From Thioalkalicoccus limnaeus (GTDB lineage Bacteria > Pseudomonadota > Gammaproteobacteria > Chromatiales > Chromatiaceae), in contig NZ_JBDKXB010000002.1 in the NCBI RefSeq assembly GCF_041197575.1, positions 1 to 64,000 of the forward strand: a stretch of 64,000 bases of DNA, read 5' to 3'. The translations under genes were made by a program, and so were the position numbers. The first letter of the stretch is position 1. Each line of letters begins with the position of its first letter. Shown piece after piece: positions 8,018-17,753 of this stretch. The notes beneath the pieces were generated by a model that did not search any database, had not been told where the DNA came from, and worked only from the letters and a program-made list of their open reading frames with translations.

Positions 8018-8248
8018 ATGTGTCTCGGTATCCCGATGCAGATCCGCTCGATCGACGGGTTCGTCGCCCGGTGCATGGCGAAGGGCGTCGAGCGGGATGT
8101 CAATCTGCTGATGCTCGGCCACGAGACGCTCGCGGTCGACGACTTCGTCGTGGTCCATCTGGGCTACGCCATCGAGCGGATCACCGCGGAGCAGGCCGCG
8201 GTGGCCTGGGAGCTCTATGACCAGATGCTGGACCAGGACGGCCGGTGA
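8018..8248 (+). CDS. hypC: HypC/HybG/HupF hydrogenase maturation chaperone
   Basis: A 76-residue protein starting MCLGIPMQI. Cys2 is the invariant residue that binds the Fe(CN)2CO unit and the hydrogenase large-subunit precursor, working with HypD. The middle VDDFVVVHLGYAIERI matches the OB-like HypC fold, and the acidic C-terminal helix is present. GAGGAGGG precedes the ATG. No hydrogenase or other hyp gene lies nearby, so it must act with genes elsewhere. It is convergent with ettA, 12 bases between stops. Confidence 0.92.
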   Translation: MCLGIPMQIRSIDGFVARCMAKGVERDVNLLMLGHETLAVDDFVVVHLGYAIERITAEQAAVAWELYDQMLDQDGR

Positions 8249-8260
8249 AGCCATGCCCCG

Positions 8261-9928
<1,668 letters not shown>

Positions 9929-10370
9929 AGGTATCGCTTGACTGGGGTTGCGCACGGGCCGCTGCCGAGGTGGCGGCGGTGACTTCGATTGGTCTCGATT
10001 GTGCCGACCCGAGGGGTAAAAGTCCAAACCCGGCTGGTGCGAACAACGCTTCACGCGGTCACGTCTGGGCCACGCACATCGACACCGGCGGGTGCTTGGT
10101 ATTCGTGTTGTCCCCCGGCCATGCCCGTTCCGCCGTGATCAGATCCTCTTGGTCTCGCTGGTGCCTTCCGCAGGGGGGGCGTAGTCCAGAACACGGGTTG
10201 CGGGGGGGGGGGGGCGATACCCTTTGCCGGGAGGTGGCACCTGGCCGATTCCCCGCGTGCGCCGTGGCTGCTCTTCGCCGAATGATGACGTAGAATCGAG
10301 CCAGCGCGAGCGTTCGCTCGACATCCGGAAGGTCTTCCGAAGACAGGAACCCGCGGAATCGGCAATAGCC
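9929..10370. other. Intergenic region with homopolymeric G tracts
   Basis: 442 bases between the divergent ettA and Uma2 genes with no credible gene. It contains a run of 13 G and a run of 7 G (see separate entry) and should hold the promoters of both flanking genes, though I see no convincing -35/-10 pair. The Uma2 gene is preceded only by a weak purine stretch. Confidence 0.6.
10202..10214 (+). repeat. Homopolymer of 13 G
   Basis: Thirteen consecutive G residues, with a second run of seven G at 10173-10179. Long poly-G is prone to slipped-strand mispairing and is the classic form of phase-variable tracts. It lies about 157 bases upstream of the Uma2 start, outside any confident reading frame, so any effect would be on transcription. 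Confidence 0.9.
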
Positions 10371-10931
10371 ATGCAACATGCCTACAAGCAGACGCTGTAC
10401 GAACAGCTCGAAGCCCTACCCGAGGGCTTGACCGGCGAGATCCTGAGCGGCCAGCTGCATACGCAGCCGCGCCCCGCGGGTCCTCATGCGCGGGCGGAGA
10501 CCGAGCTCAGCATCGACATCGGCAGTGCCTACGGCCGAGGTCGCGGCGGCCCTGGCGGTTGGTGGATCATCGTCGAACCGGAGCTGCATTTGGTTCGCGA
10601 CCAAGAGGTCGCCGTGCCCGACCTCGCTGGGTGGCGAAAAGAGCGCATGCCGCAGATCCCCGACGACCATCGCTTCGAGGTCGTTCCAGACTGGGTCTGC
10701 GAGATCCTGTCACCCTCTACGGCTAGCAAGGACCGAGAGGTCAAGATGCCGGTCTACGCCCACTACGGTGTTGCCTACGCTTGGCTGGTCGACCCCAAGT
10801 GCCGCACCCTCGAGGCCTACGCCTTGACTGACGGAGACTGGCGTTTGCTCGCCGAGGCATCTGACTACGACACCATCGCAGTTGCGCCCTTCGATGCCTT
10901 GCAGCTGGATCTCGGCAATCTCTGGAGCTGA
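10371..10931 (+). CDS. Uma2 family (DUF820) putative PD-(D/E)XK endonuclease
   Basis: A 186-residue protein of the Uma2/DUF820 family, a restriction-endonuclease-like fold common in accessory DNA of cyanobacteria and purple sulfur bacteria. Seen are LPEGLTGEILSGQL near the N-terminus, VPDLAGWRKERMP with the metal-binding Asp, VCEILSPSTASKDREVKMPVYAHYGVAYAWLVDP with the Glu-x-(Leu/Val) and Lys residues, and the closing VAPFDALQLDLGNLW. The biological role of the family is not settled; members often occur as dispersed multi-copy genes. Confidence 0.85.
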   Translation: MQHAYKQTLYEQLEALPEGLTGEILSGQLHTQPRPAGPHARAETELSIDIGSAYGRGRGGPGGWWIIVEPELHLVRDQEVAVPDLAGWRKERMPQIPDDHRFEVVPDWVCEILSPSTASKDREVKMPVYAHYGVAYAWLVDPKCRTLEAYALTDGDWRLLAEASDYDTIAVAPFDALQLDLGNLWS

Positions 10932-11676
10932 CGCCCCACGGGGTCGGGCTGCGGTCCCGGTTCGGTGGCTTCTGGCGGGTGCGGCGTCGCTGGCCATCCT
11001 GCTGGCCAACCCGGTTGGTGCCTGGCAGGGCGCGCTCGAAAGCGGGGGACGGCTCTGGGTCGATCCCGATTCTCGACGCGCATTGCGCGATGATGGTGAC
11101 CGCATGCGGCCCCTCTGGGACGGCGTTCACCGGCTCGACGATGGCTCGACGGTCATCGTTCGGGACGGTATCGTGGTGCCGACGCGGGAGATGCTCGAGG
11201 CTTGGCGTACTGGTCCTGAAGCGGCGGTTGCTCGCGATGGGCCGTGCGCCGAACTGGTTGTCTGGGTGTGTGGCGAACGCGATGAGTGCGCGGTGACGTC
11301 GGCCTGTGTTCAAGCGAGGCGATGGCTGAACGCCGAGCGCGCGGAACAGCGTCTGGTGCCCTACGAGGCCGGACGCCGGCCGGAGACCGAGACCAGCGCG
11401 GTCTGTCGCGCCGCGCTCGGCGATAGGGTCGGGTTTCCGGCGTGCGCCGCGGCCGACACACGCGGCGACGCGGACCTCGGTGCCTGTGAATCTCTGGTCG
11501 CGCGAGTCTGTGGTGACGCGAATCAGTGCGCCGACAGCCTGGCCTGTGACCCCGCTCGACAGCTGCTCGGATGGCAGCGAGACGCGGCCCGCGGTGGCGA
11601 GCGCCAGGCCGTGCGCGAGATCGAGGATCAATGCGCCGAGGCTGCGACCAACCCCTTCTTCGTGCCGTGCGAGTGA
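10894..11676 (+). CDS. Exported Cys-rich protein with two internal repeats
   Basis: About 260 residues, not assigned to a family. Residues about 22-46 (VPVRWLLAGAASLAILLANPVGA) look like a signal peptide. Next comes GALESGGRLWVDPDSRRALRDDGDRM...DDGSTVIVRDGIVVPT, then two related Cys modules: CAELVVWVCGERDECAVTSAC and CESLVARVCGDANQCADSLAC. These are spaced C-x7-C-x5-C-x5-C and each is followed by an RxxL helix; further Cys lie between and after. Even Cys counts in an exported protein suggest disulfides. The ATG at 10894 overlaps the Uma2 3' end by 38 bases; no start codon is available closer to the signal sequence, so the true start is uncertain. Confidence 0.6.
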   Translation: MPCSWISAISGADAPRGRAAVPVRWLLAGAASLAILLANPVGAWQGALESGGRLWVDPDSRRALRDDGDRMRPLWDGVHRLDDGSTVIVRDGIVVPTREMLEAWRTGPEAAVARDGPCAELVVWVCGERDECAVTSACVQARRWLNAERAEQRLVPYEAGRRPETETSAVCRAALGDRVGFPACAAADTRGDADLGACESLVARVCGDANQCADSLACDPARQLLGWQRDAARGGERQAVREIEDQCAEAATNPFFVPCE

Positions 11677-11718
11677 CGGGTTATTCAGGTTTCGCACGGC
11701 GCGCTCCATCGGGTCGCC

Positions 11719-11743
11719 TGCGACGACGTTACACGTCGTCGCA
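11719..11743. terminator. Perfect 11-bp hairpin between convergent genes
   Basis: TGCGACGACGT, a TAC loop, and ACGTCGTCGCA form a perfect stem. It lies 42 bases after the Cys-rich protein's stop and 120 bases beyond the stop of the convergent TrpB gene. There is no U-tract on either side, so it is a candidate bidirectional or Rho-aided terminator rather than a textbook intrinsic one. Confidence 0.5.
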
Positions 11744-11863
11744 CGGCCGTTGGCGCAGGCCGCGCTGCCTGGGTGCGAGCGCGGCCGAACAGCATCCGGA
11801 CCACGCGAGTGGCCTGGTACTCCAGTCGACCAGGGTCCTTATCCCAGGTCCGGACGTGGCCCT

Positions 11864-13225
11864 TCAGTTCACCGACGGCAGGCCGGCGAGCGCCATCGCT
11901 ACCTCGGACTCATCGTAGACGAGATCCTTGAGCTTGCCAGCCATGTAGTCCGTGTAGGCCTGCATATCGAAATGGCCGTGTCCGGAGAGGTTGAACAGGA
12001 TGGTCTTGGCCGTGCCGGATTCGCGGCACCGCTCGGCCTCCTGAATCGCGGCCCTGACCGCATGATTGGCCTCGGGGGCGGGCACGATGCCTTCGGCTTT
12101 CGCGAACTGGATGCCCGCGGCGAAGCACTCCAGTTGATTGTAGGACCGCGGCTCGATGTAGCCCAATGCCGCCAGGTGGCTGATCTGAGGGGCCATGCCG
12201 TGGTAACGGAGGCCACCGGCGTGGAAACCGGGTGGCATGAATCCGGATCCAAGGGTGTACATCTTGACCAGCGGCGTCAAATGGGCCGTGTCGCCGAAAT
12301 CGTAGGCGAAGCGCCCCTTGGTCAGGGTCGGGCAGGCCGATGGCTCGACCGCGATGCAGCGCACCGCGCGGCCGCCGCGCAGCTGTTCGCCGAGAAACGG
12401 GAAGGCGATGCCGGCGAAGTTGCTGCCCCCGCCGGTGCAACCGATGACCATGTCCGGATAATCGCCAGCCATCTCCAACTGTTTCATCGCCTCGAGCCCG
12501 ATCACCGTCTGGTGCAACAGGACATGGTTGAGGACGCTGCCCAGGGCATAACAGGTGTCGTCGCGTTTCGCGGCCATTTCCACGGCCTCGCTGATCGCGA
12601 TGCCGAGGCTGCCACGGCTATCCGGGCGCTCGGCCAGAATCGCGCGGCCCGATTCCGTCAGGTCGCTGGGGCTGGCGATGCAGCGTGCACCGAAGGTCTC
12701 CATCAAGGCGCGGCGATAGGGCTTCTGCTCGTAGCTGACCTTGACCATGTAGATCTCGATCTCGATCCCGAATAAGGCCCCGGCCAATGCCAGCGACGAG
12801 CCCCATTGGCCGGCCCCGGTCTCGGTCGTGATGCGCTTGACGCCTTCCTGTTTGTTGTAGAAGGCCTGCGGGATCGCCGAGTTCGGCTTATGGCTGCCGG
12901 CCGGGCTGACCCCTTCGTATTTGTAATAGATCCGCGCGGGCGTATCCAGCGCGCGCTCCAGACGCCGTGCGCGATACAGGGGCGAGGGTCGCCATTGGCG
13001 GTAGACATCGCGCACCGGTCCGGGTATCTCGATGTCGCGTTCCTGGCTCATCTCCTGTTCGATCACGGCGCGCGGAAAGATCACGGCCAGATCGTCGGGC
13101 GTGACCGGTTGTTTGGTCGCGGGGTGCAGCACCGGTTGCAGCGGCTCGGGCAGATCCGCATTGATGTTGTACCAGGTCTTGGGCATCTCCCGCTCGTCGA
13201 GCAGGAACTTGACGGAATCGCTCAT
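11864..13225 (-). CDS. TrpB2-type tryptophan synthase beta-like PLP enzyme
   Basis: A 453-residue fold-type II PLP enzyme of the TrpB2 class: longer than TrpB1 with an N-terminal extension (MSDSVKFLLDEREMPKTWYNINADLP). The PLP Lys is in GSHKPNSAIPQA, followed by TTETGAGQWGSSLA. The phosphate loop is IGCTGGGSNFAG, and the C-terminal end includes FNLSGHGHFD. TrpB2 enzymes condense indole and serine but do not pair with TrpA the classical way, and often act on free indole or phosphoserine. No trpA is adjacent. Together with the tryptophanase-like gene at 23.4 kb it could form an indole-salvage link, which is speculative. Confidence 0.88.
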   Translation of the reverse strand: MSDSVKFLLDEREMPKTWYNINADLPEPLQPVLHPATKQPVTPDDLAVIFPRAVIEQEMSQERDIEIPGPVRDVYRQWRPSPLYRARRLERALDTPARIYYKYEGVSPAGSHKPNSAIPQAFYNKQEGVKRITTETGAGQWGSSLALAGALFGIEIEIYMVKVSYEQKPYRRALMETFGARCIASPSDLTESGRAILAERPDSRGSLGIAISEAVEMAAKRDDTCYALGSVLNHVLLHQTVIGLEAMKQLEMAGDYPDMVIGCTGGGSNFAGIAFPFLGEQLRGGRAVRCIAVEPSACPTLTKGRFAYDFGDTAHLTPLVKMYTLGSGFMPPGFHAGGLRYHGMAPQISHLAALGYIEPRSYNQLECFAAGIQFAKAEGIVPAPEANHAVRAAIQEAERCRESGTAKTILFNLSGHGHFDMQAYTDYMAGKLKDLVYDESEVAMALAGLPSVN

Positions 13226-13584
13226 GGGCCTCGGGAGCCTCCTCTATGATGGATGGTCGTGAACCCGTCACGGCTGGCGCCGCTCGGCACCCCGATTCCC
13301 CAAAGCCAGGCCATGGGTGAACTTGGCGCGCTCCTCGTACCAAGAAGGTCGGCCGTGCCGCTCGTTGCGCGGACGCGTTGCGGACGGGTATTGTCCGCGA
13401 TCAGGCCGATCGGCGCGAGTGGTCGAGACGGCGTTTGACTGCGGCCTTCGTCGCGGCTCGAGAACGAGCGTATGGCGCGACGGCCATTGCGCGCGCCCGT
13501 GTTCGACCTCATGCTGATGAGGCTACGCGTCGGCGCTCGCCTTGTCCGACGCACTACTCAACATCCGGTGGAGCGAGAGCCCTG
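13226..13584. other. Intergenic region, nothing recognised
   Basis: 359 bases between the divergent TrpB2 and Phd-type antitoxin genes. Open frames here are short and of biased composition. Promoters for both genes should lie inside but none stands out. It may hold decayed remains of a mobile or toxin-antitoxin region, given the orphan antitoxin beside it. Confidence 0.5.
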
Positions 13585-13788
13585 ATGAAGACGATCGATC
13601 GAGGCTATGCGGTGGACCATCTCGGGGAGTTGCTCGGTCTGGTCGAAGCCGGCGAGAAGGTGTTGATCGCGGACGGCGATCGCGGCATCGCGATCTTGGT
13701 GCCGGTCACCGAGCGCCCTCCGCACCTGGCGGTCGACGACGCGGACGTGCCGAACGACGAGGTCGAGCGGGCCTTTCACGGAGATTGA
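13585..13788 (+). CDS. Phd/YefM-like antitoxin, orphan
   Basis: A 67-residue protein: MKTIDRGYAVDHLGELLGLVEAGEKVLIADGD, then RGIAILVPV and an acidic C-terminal tail ending VERAFHGD. The N-terminal pattern (short strand, helix with HL..LL..VEAGE, strand hairpin ..A.LVPV) is that of Phd/YefM DNA-binding antitoxins. GGAG lies about 11 bases upstream. The expected toxin (PIN or Doc) does not follow: the gene runs into the 3' end of a convergent V-ATPase gene, sharing 13 bases. It is an orphan antitoxin or one whose toxin has been lost. Confidence 0.6.
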   Translation: MKTIDRGYAVDHLGELLGLVEAGEKVLIADGDRGIAILVPVTERPPHLAVDDADVPNDEVERAFHGD

Positions 13789-14399
13789 CGTTCGCGCAGC
13801 CGTTTCACTTGGAACAGCGTATTGCGCTCCTCCTCCTCCAGTGCGGATTGGATGAACTGGATCGTGCGCCGGTAGCGCGGGATGATGTTGTATCTGAGCG
13901 CATTGACCCGTTTCTGGGCCTTGCGCTGTTCCTCCATCAAACGATGAAGGGCCATCTCGACCTCGCCGAGGCGTGCCAACCGCACAGCGGCGTCGGCCAG
14001 GTGTTCGCGGGTCTCGTCGAAGCTCGCATCGGTGCCGAGCAGTCCAACCGGCTTCAGCGGGAGACGCTCGGCCGATACGGCGGGGTATTCGACGCCGAGG
14101 CTGCGGCGCGGCAGGATCTGCACTTGGAGGGCGGGCTCGCTGCCGAGGGCCACCTGGCGGATCCCGCGGCTGCCGAGGCGGAGATGCGTGATGGCGAGAC
14201 AGCGATAGGCCCGTTCGAGCCGTCTCTCGGCCTCGTCGCGCAACCGGCCGTATTCGCCGATCCGTTCGTACACGAGACGAGTCAGGAGTTCACGTTTCCT
14301 CTCGAGCAGATCGTGCCCTTCCTCGAGGAAGCGCACCTGCTTCTTCAGCTTGAGGAGCGTGTTCTTCGTCGGAGGTACCCTGATCAGTTGTTGTGACAT
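13776..14399 (-). CDS. V-type (A/V) ATP synthase subunit D
   Basis: A 207-residue central-stalk subunit. The N-terminal VPPTKNTLLKLKKQVRFLEEGHDLLERKRELL and C-terminal VNALRYNIIPRYRRTIQFIQSALEEEERNTLFQVKRLRE are the two coiled-coil arms diagnostic of subunit D, which rotates inside the A3B3 head. Bacterial V-type operons normally place D after A and B. Here the upstream neighbour is an SLC13 transporter and the downstream one an antitoxin, so no other V-ATPase gene is present. It must assemble with subunits encoded elsewhere or be a relic, though the frame is intact and full length. Confidence 0.88.
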   Translation of the reverse strand: MSQQLIRVPPTKNTLLKLKKQVRFLEEGHDLLERKRELLTRLVYERIGEYGRLRDEAERRLERAYRCLAITHLRLGSRGIRQVALGSEPALQVQILPRRSLGVEYPAVSAERLPLKPVGLLGTDASFDETREHLADAAVRLARLGEVEMALHRLMEEQRKAQKRVNALRYNIIPRYRRTIQFIQSALEEEERNTLFQVKRLRERQSP

Positions 14400-14458
14400 C
14401 GTCTTCGTCCTCGGTTACGGGGCGGGTCGTGGATCCGTGCTGACGACGGCCGGCGTGC

Positions 14459-15934
14459 TCAGGCGATGCCGAGCAGCGGCTTGGCCAACAGGAAGACCAT
14501 CGCCGTGATCAGCAGGATCCCGGCAACGCTGAGCCGCGCGCCGGCCCGGACCATGTCGATCACCTGCAAGCGCTCGCTGCTGAAGACGATCGCGTTCGGG
14601 GGCGTGGCCACCGGAAGCATGAAGGCGCAGGACGCCGCGAGTGCGACCGGCACTGCGAGTAGCAACGGGTCGAGCGCGAGGGTCACAGCAAGTGCCGTCG
14701 TCAATGGCAGCAGGGTGGCCGCGGTGGCCGTGTTGCTCGTGATGTGGCTGAGCAGCATCGCCGTTGTCGCGACCATCGCGACCAGGACCGCGATCGGCAG
14801 AACGGACAGTCCGCGCAGGATCTCGGTCAGATGGCTCGCGAGCCCGCTGTTATCGATCGCGGTGCCGAGGCTCAGCCCACCACCGACCAGCACCAGCACG
14901 CCCCAGTGCAGCCGGCGCGCCGTTTCCCAGTCCATCAGGAAGGGTTGACCGCGGGAATCGGAGGGGATCACGAATAACAGCAATGCGCCGAGGATCGCGA
15001 TGCCCGGATCGGTGATCATCAGGCCAGGAATCCAGGCGTCGATGACGGGCCGCGTGATCCAGGCGAGCGCCACCAGCACGAAGACCAAGGCGACCCGACG
15101 TTCCGGCCTGGTCATCGGGCCCAGGTCGGCGTGCTGGTCTTGCAGCAGCTGGTGGATGGCGGCGATCGGGCGGCGCGAGACCGGAAAGACCCAACGGGTC
15201 AACACCCACCAGGTCAGCGCCAGCATGAGCAGGGCCACCGGCAGGGCCATCATCATCCACTCGCCGAAGCCGATGTGGACATCGTACAGGTCGGCCATGT
15301 ATCCAGCCAACAGCGCATTCGGCGGGGTGCCGATCAGGGTGGCCATGCCGCCGATGTTGGCCGCGAACGCGATCCCGAGCAACAAGGATGGTGCCATGTT
15401 ACGGGCGTCCTCGTCCTCGCAGCGCTCCTCGATCATCGTCAGCACCGACAGGCCGATCGGCAGCATCAAGGCAGCGGTCGCCGTGTTGCTGACCCACATG
15501 CTCAGACCGGCGGTCGCCACCATGAAACCCGCAACCAGGAAGTCCAACCGCTGACCGGCAAGGCTCAGGATCTGCAGTGCGATACGCCGGTGAAGGTTCC
15601 AGCGCTGGATGGCCTCGGCGAGGATGAATCCACCGAGGAACAGAAAGACCAAGGGATTCGCGTAAGGCGCGGCGGCCTCACCGATCGGCACGACGCCGAG
15701 CAGCGGCAAGAGTGCGACCGGCAGCAGCGCCGTCGCGGCGATCGGGATCGCCTCGGAGATCCACCAGATCGCCATCAAGGTCGTCAGCCCCACCACATGC
15801 CATGCGGCGGGATCGATGCCGCTCGGCGGGCCGACGAACAGAATCAGCAGAAAGGCAGCGGGTCCGAGCCAGAGGCCGATGCGACGGCGCCGAGACGGCC
15901 GGGTGACAGAGGGTTGCGCGTCGGAATACGACAT
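14459..15934 (-). CDS. SLC13 (DASS) family sodium/anion symporter
   Basis: A 491-residue membrane protein with about a dozen hydrophobic segments and two inverted halves. The paired substrate/Na+ signatures are clear: SNTATAALMLPI and IGTPPNALLAGY in the first half, SNTATAATLLPL and ATPPNAIVFSS in the second. Family substrates are dicarboxylates, citrate or sulfate; dicarboxylates seem most likely but cannot be fixed from sequence. The start MSYSDAQPSV at 15934 has AAGGAG just upstream; the longer frame up to 16366 adds low-quality leader. The next gene in the same direction is the V-ATPase D gene, 59 bases on. Confidence 0.88.
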   Translation of the reverse strand: MSYSDAQPSVTRPSRRRRIGLWLGPAAFLLILFVGPPSGIDPAAWHVVGLTTLMAIWWISEAIPIAATALLPVALLPLLGVVPIGEAAAPYANPLVFLFLGGFILAEAIQRWNLHRRIALQILSLAGQRLDFLVAGFMVATAGLSMWVSNTATAALMLPIGLSVLTMIEERCEDEDARNMAPSLLLGIAFAANIGGMATLIGTPPNALLAGYMADLYDVHIGFGEWMMMALPVALLMLALTWWVLTRWVFPVSRRPIAAIHQLLQDQHADLGPMTRPERRVALVFVLVALAWITRPVIDAWIPGLMITDPGIAILGALLLFVIPSDSRGQPFLMDWETARRLHWGVLVLVGGGLSLGTAIDNSGLASHLTEILRGLSVLPIAVLVAMVATTAMLLSHITSNTATAATLLPLTTALAVTLALDPLLLAVPVALAASCAFMLPVATPPNAIVFSSERLQVIDMVRAGARLSVAGILLITAMVFLLAKPLLGIA

Positions 15935-16198
15935 GCCGGCTCCTTGGTCGGTTCGGTTGGACGCCATGTGCCAGGTGGCTCGAGATTGCGCTGGGGCGCG
16001 CGGCAACCCGCGCCCCGCGGTCGTAGCACGCCCATCGTGCATGCGTGCCAAGGCCCCGGGCGGCGCCCGTCTCCATCGCTGTGGCCCATCGTCCGGTCGG
16101 CGGACGATACGCCCGTCGGGTCCGCGGGCCGGCATGCGATGCCGGCGCCGATCCAGTATCATGCCGAAGTTTTCAACGTGCGATCGGCAAGGTATCAG

Positions 16199-16621
16199 GT
16201 GCTCGACGCAAACTCTCATGCCACCTTCCGCTGGCCCGTGCGCGTCTACTACGAGGACACCGACGCCGGCGGGGTCGTCTATTATGCGAATTATCTGCGA
16301 TTTTTCGAGCGGGCTCGGACCGAGTGGCTGCGCCATCTCGGTTTCGATCAAGGGACTCTGCGGCACCGCGACGGCTTGGTTTTTGCCGTGCGTCGGACCA
16401 GCGTCGATTATCTGGCGCCGGCCCGGTTCGATGATCAGCTGTCGATCACCCTCACGCCGATCCGTTTGGGCCGCGCCAGTCTAGTCCTTCGGCAGGAGGC
16501 CGTCCGCGATACCGACGGGCTTTGTTGCGCGCGCGCGGAGGTTCAGGTCGCCGCGGTACAGGAAGCCGGTTGGCGTCCGTCTCGAATCCCCGATGACCTG
16601 TTGCAGGCGATCAGGCCATGA
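16199..16621 (+). CDS. ybgC: Tol-Pal-associated acyl-CoA thioesterase YbgC
   Basis: A 140-residue hotdog-fold thioesterase. FRWPVRVYYEDTDAGGVVYYANYLRFFERARTEWLR holds the catalytic Asp (YxDTDAxGVVYhxNY). The rest (VFAVRRTSVDYLAPARFDDQL) is typical. YbgC is the first gene of the tol-pal operon and acts on short acyl-CoA, probably linked to phospholipid synthesis. A GTG at 16199 preceded by AAGG at 6 bases was chosen. The stop overlaps tolQ as ATGA. Confidence 0.92.
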   Translation: MLDANSHATFRWPVRVYYEDTDAGGVVYYANYLRFFERARTEWLRHLGFDQGTLRHRDGLVFAVRRTSVDYLAPARFDDQLSITLTPIRLGRASLVLRQEAVRDTDGLCCARAEVQVAAVQEAGWRPSRIPDDLLQAIRP

Positions 16622-17304
16622 GCACCGACATGTCGTACCTCGACCTCTTGCTGCATGCGAGCTTGGTCGTTCAACTCGTTATCCTGGTGCTCCTCTTCGC
16701 CTCGATTCTGTCCTGGACCGTGATCTTCGATCGCAGCCGAGTGCTGGGTCAGGCCCGGCGGGGGGCCGAGGCCTTCGAGCGGAGATTCTGGTCTGGCGGC
16801 GACTTGAGCAACCTTTACCGAGACCTCGCTCAGGACGCGAAGGGTAGCCAAGGGCTGGCGGCGATCTTCCGAGCTGGCTTCAAGGAATACGCGCGCCTGC
16901 GGAAACAGGAGCCTGACCAGTCGGCCGTCCTGCAGGGTACCGAACGGTCGATGCGTGTGGTGCTGAGCCGCGAGATGGACCGACTCGAGACCCACTTGGC
17001 CTTCCTGGCCACTGTCGGCTCGACCAGTCCCTACATCGGTCTGTTCGGGACCGTCTGGGGGATCATCCACGCATTTCAGGCCTTGGGCAGTGTCGAGCAA
17101 GCAACCCTCGCGCTGGTTGCGCCTGGTATCTCCGAGGCCTTGTTCGCGACGGCCATCGGGTTGTTCGCGGCGATCCCGGCGGTCGTCGCCTACAATCGCT
17201 ACGCGAACCAGGTCGAGCGTCTGAACAATCGTTACGAGGAATTCATCGAGGAGTTCTCGTCCTTGTTGCAGCGCCAGGGCCGGGGCGAGCGGACGGACTC
17301 CTGA
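16618..17304 (+). CDS. tolQ: Tol-Pal system protein TolQ
   Basis: A 228-residue inner-membrane protein of the MotA/TolQ/ExbB family. It has a first transmembrane segment at about residues 14-38 (HASLVVQLVILVLLFASILSWTVIF), a long cytoplasmic loop, and two further segments around GLFGTVWGIIHAF and ALFATAIGLFAAIPAVVAYN. With TolR it forms the proton-driven motor that energises TolA for outer-membrane constriction. Start codon overlaps the ybgC stop. Confidence 0.96.
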   Translation: MSTDMSYLDLLLHASLVVQLVILVLLFASILSWTVIFDRSRVLGQARRGAEAFERRFWSGGDLSNLYRDLAQDAKGSQGLAAIFRAGFKEYARLRKQEPDQSAVLQGTERSMRVVLSREMDRLETHLAFLATVGSTSPYIGLFGTVWGIIHAFQALGSVEQATLALVAPGISEALFATAIGLFAAIPAVVAYNRYANQVERLNNRYEEFIEEFSSLLQRQGRGERTDS

Positions 17305-17309
17305 TTACG

Positions 17310-17750
17310 ATGCCCAGGAAGCGTTCCCGCACCCGCCGCCGGCTGATGGCCGAGATCAACGTCGTCCCGTACATCGACGTGATGTTGGTGCTGCTTGTGA
17401 TCTTCATGGTGACAGCGCCGTTGATCACCCAGGGTGTCCGGGTCGAGTTGCCGAAGGCCCGTGCGAACGAGATTGCTGGCGAGACCAGCCGGCCGGTGCT
17501 GATCACGATCGATCAGTTCGGCGATCTCTACGTCGATTTCGGCGGGCAAGGCAGTCTGCCCGTTGACGGGCGTCAGCTTCACGGCCATCTGCATCGCATC
17601 CTCGATGAACGGCCCGACACGCCAGTCATGGTCAGCGGGGATCACCGGGTCGACTATGGTCGTGTGGTCGAGGCGATGGTCATCGCCCAAGCGGCCGGTG
17701 CACCGCACGTTGGGCTCATTACGCAGTTGCCGGAGTACGCTGAACCCTGA
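17310..17750 (+). CDS. tolR: Tol-Pal system protein TolR
   Basis: A 146-residue single-span inner-membrane protein. RRRLMAEINVVPYIDVMLVLLVIFMVTAPL carries the proton-path Asp in its transmembrane helix (PYIDVMLVLL), followed by a periplasmic ExbD/TolR domain ending HVGLITQLPE. It starts 5 bases after tolQ and ends 3 bases before tolA. Confidence 0.95.
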   Translation: MPRKRSRTRRRLMAEINVVPYIDVMLVLLVIFMVTAPLITQGVRVELPKARANEIAGETSRPVLITIDQFGDLYVDFGGQGSLPVDGRQLHGHLHRILDERPDTPVMVSGDHRVDYGRVVEAMVIAQAAGAPHVGLITQLPEYAEP

Positions 17751-17753
17751 TCC

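Noticed and set aside
15131..16198. Large N-terminal extension of the ybgC frame
   Set aside because: It is antisense to the SLC13 gene and Arg/His/Gln-rich; YbgC homology starts only at about 16220.
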